This document shows, in pieces, positions 16,107 through 23,576 of a DNA stretch of 64,000 nucleotides (its first letter is position 1; each line of letters starts with the position of its first letter). Made by a program: the position numbers and the translations under genes. The stretch spans positions 1 to 64,000 of the forward strand of contig NZ_WIVE01000013.1 in the NCBI RefSeq assembly GCF_009601025.1, given 5' to 3'. The stretch is from Roseospira navarrensis. Lineage in GTDB: Bacteria; Pseudomonadota; Alphaproteobacteria; Rhodospirillales; Rhodospirillaceae. The notes under the pieces were generated by a model, which worked only from the letters and a program-made list of their open reading frames with translations, was not told where the DNA came from and did not search any database.

Positions 16107-17276
16107 ATGAGTCCGGTTCCGCGCCCCCTTTCGCTGGAGACCCTGCGCGAGGGGTCCGACCTCCTCTCTCCCTACGCGGTCACGGCCCTCGACCGGGTCG
16201 GCCGCGCTGTCGCCGAATTGCGGCGCGGTGCGCCCGTGGTGGTGATCGGCCCGGGGGATGCGGTGGTCTGCGTCTCGGCCGAGGGCCTGGACGACGGTAT
16301 CGTGGCCCGGCTGACCGCCCTGGCCGGCAGCACGCCGGCGCTGCTGGTCACGGCGCGCCGGGCCTCCGTGCTGCGGCTGGCCGCGCCCGGGTCGGAGCCG
16401 GTGCGCCTGACCCTGCCCGGGCCGCTGACCGTGGACCAGTTGGACCATTTGGCCGATCCCGATCGGGAGGAGCCCACCCATCCGCCGGCCGGCACCACCG
16501 TGGAGCCGCTGCCGCCGGACAGCGGGGCGGGGGCGAGTGTGACCCTGGCCAAGCTGGCGCGCCTGCTGCCCGCGACTCTGGCCGCGCCGTGCCCGGGGCC
16601 GGCGCTGGAGGCCGCCGCCTGGGCCGCCGAACACGATCTGGTGGCCGTGGCCGCCGAGGACATCCTGGAGCATCACGAGGCCGCCGCCCGCGCCCTCCGG
16701 CCGGTGGGCGAGGCCCGCGTGCCCCTTGACGGCGCCGAGGACACCCGCGTCGTCGCCTTCCGCCCCGTGGACGGCGGCATCGAGCATCTGGCCATCGTGA
16801 TCGGCCGGCCCGATCCGGATCAGCCGGTGCTGACCCGTCTGCACTCCGAGTGCTTCACGGGCGACCTGCTGGGCTCGCTGCGCTGCGACTGCGGCGAACA
16901 GTTGCGCGGGGCGATCCTGGCCATCGCCGAGCAGGGCGCGGGCGTGCTGCTCTATCTGGCGCAGGAAGGACGCGGCATCGGGCTGGTGAACAAGCTGCGG
17001 GCCTACCGCCTGCAGGACGGCGGCTTCGACACCGTGGACGCCAACGAGCAGCTCGGCTTCGACGACGACGAGCGCATCTACTCCCCCGCCGCCGAGATGC
17101 TGCGCCACCTGGGGTTCCAGCGGGTCCGGCTGATGACCAACAATCCGCGCAAGATCAGCGCCCTGGCTCGCCACCGCATCGAGGTGACGGAGCGGGTGCC
17201 GCACACCTTCCCCGCCAACGCCCACAACGTGGGCTATCTGCGCGCCAAGGCCCGCCGCAGCGGTCATCTGTTCTGA
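16107..17276 (+). CDS. ribA: GTP cyclohydrolase II with degenerate RibB-like N-terminal region
   Basis: This 389-residue protein carries a full GTP cyclohydrolase II domain from about residue 200. The zinc-binding Cys set lies in HSECFTGDLLGSLRCDC near 246-262, followed by LYLAQEGRGIGLVNKLRAY and the basic LMTNNPRKI. This enzyme opens GTP to start riboflavin synthesis. The first 200 residues match a 3,4-dihydroxybutanone-phosphate synthase only in size and position. Its acidic and arginine catalytic motifs are not recognisable, so the N-terminal half is probably non-catalytic. The gene is divergent from the winged-helix regulator with an 86-base spacer. No FMN riboswitch can be fitted there. 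Confidence 0.92.
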   Translation: MSPVPRPLSLETLREGSDLLSPYAVTALDRVGRAVAELRRGAPVVVIGPGDAVVCVSAEGLDDGIVARLTALAGSTPALLVTARRASVLRLAAPGSEPVRLTLPGPLTVDQLDHLADPDREEPTHPPAGTTVEPLPPDSGAGASVTLAKLARLLPATLAAPCPGPALEAAAWAAEHDLVAVAAEDILEHHEAAARALRPVGEARVPLDGAEDTRVVAFRPVDGGIEHLAIVIGRPDPDQPVLTRLHSECFTGDLLGSLRCDCGEQLRGAILAIAEQGAGVLLYLAQEGRGIGLVNKLRAYRLQDGGFDTVDANEQLGFDDDERIYSPAAEMLRHLGFQRVRLMTNNPRKISALARHRIEVTERVPHTFPANAHNVGYLRAKARRSGHLF

Positions 17277-17285
17277 TCTGGATCG

Positions 17286-17315
17286 GCAATGAGCCGGAGT
17301 CGTCCGCTTCATTGC
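17286..17315. repeat. Palindromic repeat R3, divergent copy
   Basis: Thirteen-base arms GCAATGAGCCGGA and TCCGCTTCATTGC enclose the loop GTCG, with two mismatched positions. The layout matches the perfect copy at 53541-53570. It lies ten bases after the ribA stop and may act at the end of that transcript. Confidence 0.5.
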
Positions 17316-17386
17316 CTCCGCCGCCCCGGCCGGCCACGGCGTCCAACGGCCATCGTTAGATGCCGTTGGGATGTCTCCCGGCAGGG

Positions 17387-17836
17387 TCAGGTCCCGCCCT
17401 TGCCGAGCAGGCGGTCCACGTCCGCCTGGGTCAGGCCGCCCTGACTGGTGCTGATGGACTCGGCCTCCGGGGCCGCGCCGGCCGTGTCCGTTGGGGTCTC
17501 CACCGGCCGGTCCGTCAACCGCAGGGCGCCGGCCTTCAGCGTGGTCAGCCGCGACAGCAGGCCACGCACCCGCCGCACGCGCTGGCCGGCCACGTCCTGA
17601 AAGGCGCAGGATTCCATGATGGCCTCGATCCGCAGCCGGGTGGCGGGATCGGGCTCGCGCGCCATCAGCAGTTCGGCGAGGCCCAGGATCCGGGTGGCGG
17701 CTTTCTCCTGTTCGGCCAGCACGGCGTCGAGCTGGCCCACCGCCGCCCGCAGCGCCGCGTCCACCGCGCGCGGGTCGTTGAGGGCGAGCGGCGGACGCCG
17801 CCCGTCCCTGGTCAGTCGATCCGGTTGCCGCCCCAT
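17387..17836 (-). CDS. Miniature CheZ-like protein
   Basis: This 149-residue protein has a helical centre containing MESCAFQDVAGQRVRRV at residues 74-90. That matches the CheZ active helix pattern FQD-x3-GQ, placing the catalytic pair at Asp81 and Gln85. The C-terminus, LTQADVDRLL (135-144), matches the short CheZ tail that docks CheY. A flexible Pro/Thr/Ala segment joins the two. CheZ removes phosphate from CheY and usually exceeds 200 residues, so this is a trimmed form. The start at 17836 is chosen because a longer frame to 18022 reads through repeat DNA. No other chemotaxis gene is nearby, so its response-regulator partner is unknown. Confidence 0.7.
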   Translation of the reverse strand: MGRQPDRLTRDGRRPPLALNDPRAVDAALRAAVGQLDAVLAEQEKAATRILGLAELLMAREPDPATRLRIEAIMESCAFQDVAGQRVRRVRGLLSRLTTLKAGALRLTDRPVETPTDTAGAAPEAESISTSQGGLTQADVDRLLGKGGT

Positions 17837-18143
17837 CGTCACGCCCCGTTTCTCATCGCCAGACGGTGCAAGAAACGGGGCGGCAAGTCCAGAACCCTTC
17901 GGTCTTCTTGCTGATCGGCGAGGACCCGGACGAATCCGGTTCATCTCGGAACACCGGGGTCGCGTGGTGTCTGGCCCATGGCGGCCACCGGAACACCCCC
18001 TCCCCAACCCGCCCCATTCCATGGGGGAGGTTGGGAGGGGGGTCTGGCGCGAAGGGCGGGGTGCCCCGCCCTACGACGTCTCGCCGTTCGCCAAACGTGT
18101 CGTCACCCGATCACCCCAGCGTATGGACTCGCCACGGGCCGCA
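17837..18143. other. Spacer filled by repeats between cheZ-like and dienelactone hydrolase genes
   Basis: This 307-base spacer shows no plausible gene. It holds an R3-like half palindrome at 17925-17945, the minus-strand copy of the R2 composite repeat at 17937-18072, and about 70 bases with no recognisable feature before the hydrolase stop. The upstream region of the CheZ-like gene must lie within it, but no promoter was recognised. Confidence 0.6.
17937..18072 (-). repeat. Composite repeat R2, copy a
   Basis: Read on the minus strand it shows a GTAGGGCGGGG hairpin (18053-18061 with 18064-18072), then a CCCTCCCAACCTCCCCCATG palindrome. A conserved tail containing ACCACG-x-GACCCCGGT-x-TTCCG follows. 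The same order of modules recurs on the plus strand at 25116-25322, where about 50 extra bases sit between the palindrome arms. A trailing GATGAACCGGA module links it to family R3. Confidence 0.7.
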
Positions 18144-18929
18144 TCACGCCTTCAGGTGCTGGGCGAGGAAGGCGAGGGTGCGCGACCAGGACAGGCGCGC
18201 GTCCTCTTCGTCATAGCGCCCGCCCGACGGGTTGGCGAAGGCGTGGTCGGCTTCGTACCAGTGCACCGTCAGGCTGTCGGCCTTGCCGGCCTCGGCCATG
18301 GCGGCTTCGAAGCCACCCACCATCTCGGCGTTGATGAACCCGTCCTGGGTGGCGAAGTGGCCCAGCACCGGCCCCTTGAGGGCCTTGAGCGGCTCCGCCT
18401 CCTGCACCAGACGGCCGTAGTAGATCACCGTGGCGTCCGCCGGCGCCGCCAGCGAGGCGTTCAGCGACCAGCCGCCGCCGAAGCACCAGCCCACCGTCGC
18501 CAGGGTGCCGGTCCCGGCCTCGTGGGCGCGCAGCCAGTCCATCCAGGCGGTGCAGGTCTCGGTGGCGTCGGCCCCGTCCACGGCCTGCATCTGGGCGCGG
18601 GCCTCGTCGGGTGTGGTCGCCACGGACCCGTCCATCAGGTCAATGGCCAGCGCCACATAGCCGTTGGCGGCGTACTCGCGCGCCGTGGCCTTGATCTGGT
18701 CGTTCAGGCCCCACCACTCGTGGATCAGCATGACCGTGGGCGCGGGCAGGGTCTCGGGCAGGGCCAGGGCGGCCGAGACGGTCTTGCCGGATGACAGGGT
18801 GAGGGTGACGGTCTCGGTCTCCGAGGCGGCGGCGCGGGCCAGGATCGGATCGGCGAGCACGGCGGCGAACGAGGCCCCGGCGAGGCCCTTCATGACGGTG
18901 CGGCGGCCGATCTGGGTGTCATCGAGCAT
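18144..18929 (-). CDS. Tat-exported dienelactone hydrolase family protein
   Basis: This 261-residue hydrolase starts at 18929 with GGGAGAG upstream. The N-terminus carries a twin-arginine signal (GRRTVMKGLAGASF, residues 8-21) that should send a folded enzyme to the periplasm. The body is a dienelactone hydrolase fold. It has a Cys nucleophile in GWCFGGG (Cys149), Asp196 in ATQDGF and His229 in EADHAF, giving the Cys-Asp-His triad of the family. Family members hydrolyse lactones or esters; the substrate here is unknown. It stands alone, with an upstream spacer of 100 bases shared with the divergent nuclease-like gene. Confidence 0.88.
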   Translation of the reverse strand: MLDDTQIGRRTVMKGLAGASFAAVLADPILARAAASETETVTLTLSSGKTVSAALALPETLPAPTVMLIHEWWGLNDQIKATAREYAANGYVALAIDLMDGSVATTPDEARAQMQAVDGADATETCTAWMDWLRAHEAGTGTLATVGWCFGGGWSLNASLAAPADATVIYYGRLVQEAEPLKALKGPVLGHFATQDGFINAEMVGGFEAAMAEAGKADSLTVHWYEADHAFANPSGGRYDEEDARLSWSRTLAFLAQHLKA

Positions 18930-19029
18930 GGTCGTCTCTCCCGGACATGCGTATGGTTGTGGATGGGGCGGGGCTCGCGGAAACCCGTTCGGCCCTGCCG
19001 GTTGGCCAGATCCTTTAGAATGCGTCCAG

Positions 19030-19905
19030 ATGATACATGGCGAAGGCACGGGAGGGATCAAGCGGCCCGCAGCGATATCGACCGCCTGCGGGCGCCGGTC
19101 GGTGCTGGCGGGGGCTGCGGCTTGGATCGCGCTGCGGCCGGGCGGCGCCCGGGGCGGCGCGCCGGCCCGCGACCTGGAGCCGGAGCCGGGCGGGCGTGTG
19201 CGCGCGCTGGGGCGCGACGCCAGCCTGATCCTGGAGGACGGCCGCCGGGTGCGGCTGTGCGCGCTCCGCCTGCCCGATCCGGCGGACCTGCCGGAGGGCG
19301 CGACGGCGGCGGAGACCGCGCGGGTGACGGCCTATGCCGAGGCCGCGCGGGCGTGGCTGGCGGCTCGGGCCGTGGGGGCCTCCGTGGCGCTGTGGAGTCC
19401 CGAGGTCGCCCGCGATCGGCACGGGCGGGGGCTGGCGCAGGTCCGCGTGGGCGGGTCGGACGGTCCGTGGCTGCAAGCCGGCCTGCTGGCCGCCGGTCTG
19501 GCCCGGGTGGCGACCATGCCGGGGGCGGCGGCGGGCGCGCCTGCGCTGCTGAGCGTCGAGGCCGCGGCCCGCCGCGCCGGCCGGGGCCTGTGGCGCGATC
19601 CGCTCTATCGCCCCCGTGCGCCGGGCGCGACGTGGCCCTGGCTCGGGACCTTCCAGATCGTGCGCGGCACGGTGCGGGACGCGGCCAAGGTGCGCGGGCG
19701 GATCTATCTGAACTACGGCGACGACTGGCGGCGGGATTTTACGGTGCGCATCGACCGGCCGTCGCGGATCGGCTTCCGGGTGGCCGACCTGCTGGAGCTG
19801 CGCCGCCAGTTCATCCAGGTGCGCGGCTGGCTGTTCGCCACCAACGGCCCGATGATCCTGCTCGACCACCCGGCGGCGCTGGAGACCCGGGTCACCCTCG
19901 GGTGA
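19030..19905 (+). CDS. Thermonuclease (SNase-like) family protein
   Basis: From the ATG at 19030 this is a 291-residue protein with a twin-arginine-like leader (CGRRSVLAGAAAWIAL) and then a staphylococcal-nuclease-type beta-barrel. Supporting segments are RVRLCALRLPDP, with the strand-borne arginine, and ARDRHGRGLAQVRV, matching the family D-x-YGR-x-LA pattern. The extracytoplasmic location follows from the leader. No strong Shine-Dalgarno site precedes the ATG, and a GTG at 19098 is an alternative. The C-terminal 100 residues lie beyond the usual SNase core. Catalytic residues are only partly recognisable, so nuclease activity is uncertain. Its last 14 bases overlap the converging kinase-like gene. 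Confidence 0.7.
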   Translation: MIHGEGTGGIKRPAAISTACGRRSVLAGAAAWIALRPGGARGGAPARDLEPEPGGRVRALGRDASLILEDGRRVRLCALRLPDPADLPEGATAAETARVTAYAEAARAWLAARAVGASVALWSPEVARDRHGRGLAQVRVGGSDGPWLQAGLLAAGLARVATMPGAAAGAPALLSVEAAARRAGRGLWRDPLYRPRAPGATWPWLGTFQIVRGTVRDAAKVRGRIYLNYGDDWRRDFTVRIDRPSRIGFRVADLLELRRQFIQVRGWLFATNGPMILLDHPAALETRVTLG

Positions 19906-21997
19906 GGCCGGTGCGGATCATCGGCAGGCCGGGGTCCTCGCCGCTGTCGTCGCGGGTCCAGTCCGGCGGGAGCGAGTCGTCGGGGCCGTCGCCGGCCTGC
20001 AGCGGCAGGGACAGCGACACCCGGGTGCCCCGCCCCGCGCCCTCGACGATGTCCAGGGCCTCGCCCAGGGCGGCGCGCGCCAGACCGTCCGCCAGCAGCA
20101 GGGCGGCGGCGTCCGGGGCCTCGCGCAGGGCGTGGGCCAGCCGCTCGGGCGCGCGCCGCAGACCGCGCGCCATGCGCGGCGGGTGGATCAGGGCGAGCAG
20201 GCCCTCGGCCGGCATCGGCCCGTCGTCGTCGATGGTCAGCCGCACGCGGGCGTCGCTGCCCAGCGCGACATCCACGACGATGCCGGACAGCGGGAACGTG
20301 GGGGCGTCGGCGGTGCGGTCCACGGCATCCTCGGCGCGCAGCATGGCGGCCTCGATGATGTAGCAGACCACGGCGGTGAGGATCCCCGGCGCGGCCTCCA
20401 CCGTGGCCGACATGGGACAGCGCAGGTCCAGCCGCACGCCGCGAGAGGCCAGCCGGGGCGTCAGGACGGTGGCCACCTCGCGCATCACCCGGTCCATGGC
20501 GAGGGGCGCGCGGCCGCGCCCACCCGCCTCGGGCGACGACATCAGCCGCAGGGCCGAGACCAGGTGCGCGGCCTCGCCCGCCTGGTCGGCCAACGCCGCG
20601 CAGGCCTCGCCCACCAGATGGGCGGCCAGCGCCGCCCGTTCCGACGACACGTCGTCGCGCCGACCGCCGCCGGGGGTGGACAGCAGGCGGGCCTCGCTCC
20701 GGGCCAGGGTGGCCTGGGCGCGCACGGCATCCAGCAGGCCATCCAGCACCCGCGCCGCCTCGGCGAGATTGCGGCCGACCACCGCTTCCGGCGCCGCGCC
20801 CAGCAGCGCCCCGGAGAGGGTTTCCTGATCGCGCCGCGCATCGGCCTCGGCATCGCGGGCGGCGCGGTCCACGGCCGCGTCGGCTTCGGTGGCCGTGACC
20901 AGCCGCTCCAGCGTGGCCCAGGAGGCGCTTTCGCCCACGGCCGGTCGGTTGGCGGGCTCGAAGCCGAGCGCCCGGGCGCGGGCCACCAGCCGCGCCAGCG
21001 GCCGGGCGTGGCCGGCGAGCGCGATCCAGCCCACGGCCAGAAGCACCGCCGTCCCGGCGAGTCCCAGCGCCAGCAGCGCGGCCCGCAGCCGCGCCGTCTC
21101 GGCGGACAGGACACCGTCCGCGCCGCGCAGGCCGGTCTCGGCGGCCTGAAGGGCGATGTCGGCGGCGCGGGCGAGGGCGCCGTCGGCCTGCGCCCACAGG
21201 GTATCGCGGGTGACCTGATCGGACAGGTCGGCGCGGCGATAGGCGGGGATGTCGAGGGCCTCGGCGATCGCGCCGTGGATCGCGAAGGGCGAGCCGCCGA
21301 GGCGCGGCGCATCGGGGTCCGGTCCGGCGGCGATGGCGCGCGCGGCCAGCCGTCGGGCGTCGGCCTCCAGCACGGACAGGGCCGGCCCGGAGGCGGCGCC
21401 CGCCTGCGCCAGCACCGCGTGCAGACGCGCCAGCAGGACCGCGCGACCGGGCGCGGCGTCGTCCGCGTCCACCGTCGGCCCGGGTGTGGGCGCGCTTTGG
21501 GCGAGCCGCTCCAGCCGGTCCAGGGCGGCGGCGATCAGGGCATGCCACAGCGTTTGGCGCGCGCTGGCCGTGGCGAGTCGGGCGGCGGCGGCGGTGGCGG
21601 TCTCCAGGGCGACGCCGAAGTCCGGCGGCAGGCCCGCGCGCCACAGGGGATCGGCGGTCAGCACGCGCAGCCGGGCCAGGGCCTGACGGCGGGCCTCCGC
21701 CCCCGACGGCCCCGGCGCGGCATGCCGGATCTGGCGGGTCAGGCCGCGCAGGCCCTCGGCGGCGCGGGCGACGGTGGCATGGTCGAGGGCCGCGTGGTGG
21801 ACCGCCGGCATGGTTGCGGTCCGGGCCTCGGTCTCCAGCAGCCGCCAGCCCACCAGGGCGCTCGGGCCGGCCAGCAGCAGGACGGCCAGCAGGCCGAGGA
21901 CGAGGGCGCCCAGGACCGGCCGGGGACGCCCGACGCGGGGCCGACCGGCCCCACGGGTGGACGCCTCGTCGTCGGAGCGGTCGCGCGCGGGGGTCAT
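19892..21997 (-). CDS. Membrane histidine-kinase-like protein with degenerate catalytic boxes
   Basis: This 701-residue protein has membrane helices at about 28-50 and 305-328 enclosing a 250-residue helical extracytoplasmic sensor, then a cytoplasmic HAMP-like and coiled region. A GHKL ATPase-like domain occupies about 500-680. The G2-like GRGTRVSLSLPL is clear. The N-box position reads VVCYIIEAAML, without the usual Asn, and the G1 position reads DDDGPMP rather than D-x-G-x-G. A possible H-box is AAHLVGEAC. Kinase activity is therefore doubtful and a scaffold or phosphatase role is possible. It overlaps the upstream binding-protein gene by four bases. No response regulator is adjacent. Confidence 0.65.
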   Translation of the reverse strand: MTPARDRSDDEASTRGAGRPRVGRPRPVLGALVLGLLAVLLLAGPSALVGWRLLETEARTATMPAVHHAALDHATVARAAEGLRGLTRQIRHAAPGPSGAEARRQALARLRVLTADPLWRAGLPPDFGVALETATAAAARLATASARQTLWHALIAAALDRLERLAQSAPTPGPTVDADDAAPGRAVLLARLHAVLAQAGAASGPALSVLEADARRLAARAIAAGPDPDAPRLGGSPFAIHGAIAEALDIPAYRRADLSDQVTRDTLWAQADGALARAADIALQAAETGLRGADGVLSAETARLRAALLALGLAGTAVLLAVGWIALAGHARPLARLVARARALGFEPANRPAVGESASWATLERLVTATEADAAVDRAARDAEADARRDQETLSGALLGAAPEAVVGRNLAEAARVLDGLLDAVRAQATLARSEARLLSTPGGGRRDDVSSERAALAAHLVGEACAALADQAGEAAHLVSALRLMSSPEAGGRGRAPLAMDRVMREVATVLTPRLASRGVRLDLRCPMSATVEAAPGILTAVVCYIIEAAMLRAEDAVDRTADAPTFPLSGIVVDVALGSDARVRLTIDDDGPMPAEGLLALIHPPRMARGLRRAPERLAHALREAPDAAALLLADGLARAALGEALDIVEGAGRGTRVSLSLPLQAGDGPDDSLPPDWTRDDSGEDPGLPMIRTGLTRG

Positions 21998-22950
21998 GGG
22001 CGGGCCTCCGACGCTGCCGCGCCATGGGGGAGCGCGCGGGCGGGGATCACCGTGGCCACGGGGTCGCCGCCGGCGCGCACCAGACTGCGCAGGGCGCCGG
22101 CCCGGTCCAGGGCCGCCAGGGCGGTTCCGGCGGCTTCGGCCAGGCCCCGGTCGCCGGATGCCAGCGCCAGCGCCGCCGCCCCACCGGCGGGCGGGGCGGA
22201 CAGCGGCGGTCCCAGCGCCACCAGATCGCGGCCTTGCGGCTCCGCGAGTTCGGACAGGGCCATGGCGAGCGGGAGCAGGGCCGCATCAGCTTCGCCCCGG
22301 TGCAGGGCGTCCAGCCCGGCCCGGGGATGCTCGGCCAGAACGACGGTGGCCCCCGGGGCGTCCATGTCGGCCAGGGCCCGGGCCTGATCGGTGCCGGAGG
22401 CGGCCACGACAACCCGCCCGGCGAGCCGGTCGGGCGCCGTCCGCGCCTCCAGGTCCGGCCACAGGCCGGCGCGGCCGATCAGCAGCGAGGCCACGCGGGC
22501 ATGGGGGGCGAGGAACCGGACCCGCGCGGCGCGGTCGGGAGTCACCGCCAGATCGGCGGCCACCAGATCCACCGCGCCCGCTTCCAGGGCCTCCAGCAGG
22601 CGGTCGGCGGGCAGGATCGCGAACGCGCAGTCAATGTCCAGCCGCTCGCACACGGCGCGCGCGACGGTCACATGCACGCCCGCCGGACGGCCGTCGGGGC
22701 CGGCGCCGGACAGGGGCAGGGCGCCCTCCTGGACCGCGACGGTCAGCGACCGGGTGCCGGGCAGCGAAGAGGCGGCCGGGCGGGGGGGCTCGGCCAGGGG
22801 GGCGGCGACGGGCAGGGCCGCGCGCAGGCCGAAGACTCCCGCGCCGGCCAGCAGCAGGAGGAGGACCGCCGCGCCCGCCCCGGTGGCGGCGCGCCGGCCC
22901 CGATGACGGCGGGACGCGGCGCCGTTCGCCTGGGGGTTACTCGGTCTCAC
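21994..22950 (-). CDS. Membrane-anchored periplasmic solute-binding-like protein
   Basis: This 318-residue protein has a basic N-terminus (RRHRGRR) and one uncleaved-looking helix at about 24-42. A type II periplasmic-binding domain follows (SBP_bac_3-like), with RSLTVAVQEGALPLSG opening it and GAVDLVAADLAVTPDRAARV in its middle. Such domains bind amino acids or act as sensor modules. With no permease or ATPase nearby and a kinase-like gene overlapping by four bases (ATGA), it probably serves as a separate ligand-sensing subunit. The first gene of the unit overlaps by 14 bases. The ligand is unknown. Confidence 0.7.
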   Translation of the reverse strand: MRPSNPQANGAASRRHRGRRAATGAGAAVLLLLLAGAGVFGLRAALPVAAPLAEPPRPAASSLPGTRSLTVAVQEGALPLSGAGPDGRPAGVHVTVARAVCERLDIDCAFAILPADRLLEALEAGAVDLVAADLAVTPDRAARVRFLAPHARVASLLIGRAGLWPDLEARTAPDRLAGRVVVAASGTDQARALADMDAPGATVVLAEHPRAGLDALHRGEADAALLPLAMALSELAEPQGRDLVALGPPLSAPPAGGAAALALASGDRGLAEAAGTALAALDRAGALRSLVRAGGDPVATVIPARALPHGAAASEARP

Positions 22951-23353
22951 GACTGTAGATATAGAGACTGCCGGAGTCCTCCAGGATGCCGAAGTAATCC
23001 AGCCGGTGGAACCGATTGCCGGTCGGCTGCGTGCCGGCCCAGATGATCGGCACCTCCCACAGCTCCTGTTCCCCGGCGCCGATCACGTAGAACGAGATGG
23101 ATGTGCCGGTGATGGCCACCGGGTGATAGATCGCCCCGGTCTTCGGGTCCAGGGTGGGCTGGCCGAGGCGCAGATCCTCGATGTGGTGGATGCGCCAGTT
23201 GCCCAGCCGGACGCTGGTGCCGGCCGGGACGCCGGCGGCATCTGCCACGGACGGCGCGTCCTCGCTCTGGGCCAGGACGGGGCCGCCCGGCATCACCAGC
23301 CCGGCGGCGAGCAGACACACGGCAATCGATGCCGAACGGTTCCGGACTGCCAT
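22937..23353 (-). CDS. Small secreted protein of unknown function
   Basis: This 138-residue protein has a signal peptide (residues 1-29, ending VLAQ). The mature domain is rich in beta-strand patterns and aromatic residues, for example NWRIHHIEDL and ISFYVIGAGEQELWEVPIIW. I do not recognise the family. It is the first gene of a three-gene unit. Its 3' end overlaps the binding-protein gene by 14 bases, and that gene in turn overlaps the kinase-like gene. The tight coupling suggests that it works with them in the periplasm, perhaps as an accessory of the sensor. This is inferred from position only. Confidence 0.65.
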   Translation of the reverse strand: MAVRNRSASIAVCLLAAGLVMPGGPVLAQSEDAPSVADAAGVPAGTSVRLGNWRIHHIEDLRLGQPTLDPKTGAIYHPVAITGTSISFYVIGAGEQELWEVPIIWAGTQPTGNRFHRLDYFGILEDSGSLYIYSRETE

Positions 23354-23507
23354 GGGGACGCGCCTCCTTGCTCTCGCCTGTTGCGGTTGGATGCGGATGT
23401 GTCGGGGCGGGCCGCTCCCTCGTGACCACGAGAGACGCCTCGCACGCTTGATCCTAGCAACGGGCGACTCGAAATGCCACAGTCATACGAGGGGTTACGA
23501 CATTCAA

Positions 23508-23513
23508 TTGACA
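23508..23513 (+). promoter_or_regulatory. Candidate -35 element for the glutamine-synthetase-family gene
   Basis: A consensus TTGACA lies 64 bases before the start codon at 23577, in a locally AT-richer patch between two divergent genes. The sequence 17 bases further (CAACTG) is a poor -10 match, so the promoter is only tentative and may need an activator. Confidence 0.3.
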
Positions 23514-23576
23514 TGACATGGCAACCCGGCCAACTGTTGATCGCTGAACCTCGCCGGGTCTTGAGGGTGACGGAAC

